Shown piece by piece: positions 20,236-22,446 of a DNA stretch of 22,446 nt (positions are counted from its first letter, which is position 1; every line of letters begins with the position of its first letter). The stretch is taken from assembly GCA_024195585.1 (NCBI GenBank), contig SWBL01000543.1, forward strand, positions 1 through 22,446, given 5' to 3'. The position numbers were made by a program, and so were the translations under genes. The notes beneath the pieces are model-generated. The model did no database searches and was not told the origin of the DNA. It saw only the letters and a program-made list of their open reading frames with translations. This stretch comes from Aureobasidium sp. EXF-3400. Its lineage: Eukaryota > Ascomycota > Dothideomycetes > Dothideales > Saccotheciaceae.

Positions 20236-20634
20236 TCAGAACCATCTTCTGTACAGGAAGCACTTCAGGCCCCATATAGCCAGCAGCATAAGCAGAAGTC
20301 CGACGACCGCGTCAAACTCTTCTGTCTCCCACCACTTGAGCTTCTTAGGTGGAGGCATGACGACCGACTTGATGCCGTACAGCAAACCACCAAGCATAGT
20401 CGAAGTGCTGGTTGAGACAATCGTAGCTGCGTATACACCGCCAGTGGTTGCACTCTGGAGCAGGCTGAAGATTGGTCCGATACCAAAGACTGACTGCCAG
20501 AGTGCAGCGAGAGAGCCTGATATAAGAGTCAGTAAGGCCGCATACTGCTAAGTAAGGCAGTCATATGTACCGGAAGTGACACCCAGAGAGGTGAAGCCAA
20601 TACAGGCAAGAACAGGAAGAGCCAGGAAGAGCAT
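20236..20634 (-). CDS. IFI6/IFI27 (ISG12)-like small membrane protein
   Basis: The CDS is complement(join(20236..20516,20571..20634)), 114 residues. The 54-base intron has a GTACAT donor, a CTGAC branch site and a TATCAG acceptor, and splits the Gly codon in TSGSL. Unspliced, it contains in-frame stops. The spliced protein has the glycine/alanine-rich hydrophobic pattern of the interferon-induced 6-16 family: GFTSLGVTSGSLAALWQS, then FSLLQSATTGG. Animal members sit in mitochondrial or ER/nuclear membranes and affect apoptosis; fungal roles are not defined to my knowledge. A hydrophobic N-terminus (about 1-20) may be a signal or first helix. Two or three further hydrophobic segments follow, the last at about 91-108. 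A Pro/Lys/Trp linker (PPPKKLKWWETEE) and basic end (YRRWF) complete it. A TATA box lies 120 bases upstream. Family assignment is by pattern, not by search. Confidence 0.75.
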
Positions 20635-20753
20635 GATTCTGATAGAAGGAGGTGGTTTGTGGATGAAGAGATGAGTACCAGTCGAATGGCACTAGCGAAG
20701 TTGTAGGGGTTTGGTGATTTAAAGATAGAATGCAGAGGTGGTCTGCAGGCATG

Positions 20754-20761
20754 TTTATATA
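20754..20761 (-). promoter_or_regulatory. TATA box of the IFI-like gene
   Basis: On the minus strand the sequence reads TATATAAA. It is centred about 120 bases before the ATG at 20634. A start about 30 bases downstream would leave a 5'UTR of roughly 85-95 bases. TATA-containing fungal promoters are often inducible, so expression may be stress- or stage-dependent (inference). Confidence 0.55.
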
Positions 20762-21238
20762 CGCTGCTCAGACCGAGTTGTGCAGTGGCTTAGGTTTCTC
20801 CTGCAACACCTGCAACACCAACACCTTGTTTGTCTTGTCTCCTAGGTTAACTCTGATGGTCTGAGACAACTGGCTTACCTACGCATCGCCAGCGATACGT
20901 TGTTTGCATGTTCTGAAGTGTTTTCCACTTTTCATATCTGTCTCGAAAATTGAATCATTCAGTAGACACCGACCGACCTATCTTGATATGCTCATGAATG
21001 CATGTATCAGACCTCTTAGCTCTATTCCATAAGTGACCATCACCAACCTCTGACTTGTGCATACTCCAAGTCGAATCTGGCATGCAGGATAGTGCTAAGC
21101 TGCGGGTTGTGGAAAGCTTGCGCAGAGGTTCTCACAGCAATGCGGATACCACTTTATGATGTTTATTCCTGCGACATCATCGGCAGCATCGAGTGATGGA
21201 GATATACAACGCAGAGATAATAGTAATAAAGTGAATGG

Positions 21239-21294
21239 TGTTCGGCTGCTGAAAGCATGTTCATAGAGTCGGCGGATGTTCGGCTGCTGAAAGC
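21239..21294. repeat. 18-base direct repeat with a hairpin in the RPL2 upstream region
   Basis: TGTTCGGCTGCTGAAAGC occurs at 21239-21256 and again at 21277-21294, 38 bases apart. The second copy continues into CCGAA, so that TTCGGCT and AGCCGAA (21279-21298) form a 7-base perfect stem around GCTGAA. It lies 120-175 bases before the RPL2 ATG, a typical place for regulatory sites. Confidence 0.75.
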
Positions 21295-21414
21295 CGAAGC
21301 ACCGCACACACACACGCTAGCGTAAGCTTGGCGTTCGCGAAATACCTTCGAGCGCTTGTCGACTTTCGATTTCTCGCACGCCCAGCGACAGCAGAACCGC
21401 CAACCACATTCAAA

Positions 21415-22445
21415 ATGGTAAAATCAGCCTGCCAGGACCCAGCAACCCAGCGCGCAATGTGCTGACAGGATATCTAGGGTCGTGTTATTCGCAACCAGAG
21501 AAAGGGCCGTGGCTCTATCTTCACTGTACGTCGTCCACCCTGCGTCGAGAGTGCGCAAACATTCGCGAAATTTTCAATCGTATACTGACACAATCTGCTC
21601 GCAGGCCAACACCAGTACGCATATCCATTCGCACGCCTGCATCAATCCCGAACGCTCCCACTGACTTAGACGCTCTTTCAAGGACTCAACAAGGCCCCCG
21701 CCCAGTTCCGCACTCTCGACTTCGCTGAGAGACACGGCTATGTTCGTGGTGTCGTGAAGGAGATCATCCACGACCCCGGCCGTGGTGCCCCCCTGGCCAA
21801 GGTCGTCTTCCGTGACCCCTACCGCTTCAAGCTCCACACCGAGACCTTCATCGCCAACGAGGGCATGTACACCGGCCAGTTCATCTACGCCGGCAAGAAC
21901 GCTTCCCTCACTATCGGCAACGTCCTCCCTCTCGGATCCTGCCCCGAGGGTACCGTTGTCACCAACGTCGAGGAGAAGATGGGCGACCGTGGTGCTCTTG
22001 GTCGTACCTCTGGTAACTACGTCACCGTCATTGGCCACAACCCCGACGAGGGCAAGACCCGTGTCAAGCTCCCCTCTGGTGCCAAGAAGGTCGTCAAGTC
22101 CAGCGTCCGTGGTATGATCGGTATCGTTGCTGGTGGTGGCAGAACAGACAAGCCTCTGCTTAAGGCTTCGCGCGCTAAGCACAAGTTCGCCGTCAAGCGC
22201 AACTCATGGCCCAAGACTCGTGGTGTTGCCATGAACCCCGTCGATCACGTAAGGACCACACACAATCAACAGACACGACAGAAACAGCACACTGACACAA
22301 TCTACAGCCTCACGGTGGTGGTAACCACCAGCATATCGGTAAGGCCTCGACCATCTCCCGCTACGCCGCCCAGGGTCAAAAGGCTGGTCTCATTGCCGCC
22401 CGCAGAACTGGTCTGCTCCGTGGTACACAAAAGACCAAGGAGTAA
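21415..22445 (+). CDS. RPL2: 60S ribosomal protein uL2 (yeast Rpl2, animal RPL8)
   Basis: uL2 is a universal large-subunit protein next to the peptidyl transferase centre. The CDS is join(21415..21417,21478..21525,21605..21614,21683..22248,22308..22445). It gives 254 residues, the same length as yeast Rpl2. The first exon is just the ATG; the second encodes [16 protein letters not shown]. The third is a 10-base microexon completing ANTR, and the fourth holds most of the protein. The last intron splits DH from PHGGGNHQH, the conserved loop near the catalytic centre. Introns are 60, 79, 68 and 59 bases, with CTGAC branch sites in each. Intron 3 ends TTTCAAG, a less usual acceptor forced by the frame. 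Exon 4 uses mostly C-ending codons (GGC, AAC, GTC, CTC), as expected of a very highly expressed gene. The stop codon is one base from the window end, so the CDS is complete. Confidence 0.96.
21605..21614 (+). other. RPL2: 10-base microexon of RPL2
   Basis: GCCAACACCA is flanked by CTCGCAG on the left and GTACGC on the right. It supplies Ala-Asn-Thr plus the first base of Arg, exactly the residues needed between SIFT and the following [13 protein letters not shown]. Skipping it would shift the frame of the rest of uL2. Confidence 0.88.
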
Positions 22446-22446
22446 A

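Larger units (their letters stand above)
20635..21414. promoter_or_regulatory. Divergent region between the IFI-like gene and RPL2
   Basis: About 780 bases containing both promoters. The left part has a TATA box for the IFI-like gene and a short direct repeat of CTGCAACAC at about 20800-20818. The right part, next to RPL2, holds an 18-base direct repeat with a hairpin, a short CA run (21304-21315) and the palindrome ACGCTAGCGT (21314-21323). No coding region is supported between them. Confidence 0.5.

Noticed and set aside
21574..22182. Long minus-strand open frame (about 200 codons) opposite uL2
   Set aside because: It mirrors the strongly biased codons of the highly expressed uL2 exon on the other strand, a known cause of long antisense frames.
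1..22446. A multi-gene system such as a defence island, biosynthetic cluster or mobile element
   Set aside because: Neighbouring genes belong to unrelated housekeeping pathways on mixed strands. I saw no transposase, terminal repeats, target duplications, polyketide or peptide synthetase, or coordinated operon-like layout.

Overview
This window is nuclear DNA of a filamentous ascomycete (Pezizomycotina). The genes carry many short introns (about 45-80 bases, two longer in HIS6) with GT..AG ends and CTAAC or CTGAC branch sites 10-20 bases before the acceptor. The proteins match fungal families, and intergenic gaps run from 0.2 to 1.3 kb. I cannot name the class or species from sequence alone. 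I see no mobile element, CRISPR array, tRNA, rRNA or secondary-metabolite cluster. Exon boundaries below were set by hand from splice consensus, reading frame and family conservation.

Layout, left to right. 335-4488 (-): a complete Drs2-type P4-ATPase lipid flippase. 4991-5212 (+): a possible 73-residue membrane protein sharing the flippase's divergent promoter region. 5910-7839 (+): a DDT/WHIM-like, probably chromatin-associated protein, with a GC-AG intron. 8447-9505 (+): an unknown protein with a disordered N-terminus and three C-terminal membrane segments. 10835-12788 (+): an unknown, disordered, Ser/Arg-rich protein with a distinctive C-terminal block. 14081-14225 (-): the tiny ribosomal protein eL41, with one coding intron and one 5'UTR intron. 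14526-16883 (+): an FHA-domain Ser/Thr kinase, divergent from eL41. 17119-17856 (-): an alpha-acetolactate decarboxylase. 18463-19480 (-): HIS6, histidine biosynthesis. 20236-20634 (-): a small IFI6/IFI27-like membrane protein. 21415-22445 (+): ribosomal protein uL2, which contains a 10-base microexon.

The genes look like an ordinary core-genome mixture (membrane trafficking, chromatin, translation, signalling, amino-acid metabolism) rather than one pathway or system. Two pairs are divergent and could share regulatory DNA: flippase/small ORF and eL41/kinase. I found no coherent new multi-gene system. The points most worth a second look are the uL2 microexon, the start-site question at eL41, the possible mitochondrial N-terminus of the acetolactate decarboxylase, the kinase FHA domain that lacks its usual phosphate-binding arginine, and the IFI6/27-like gene.
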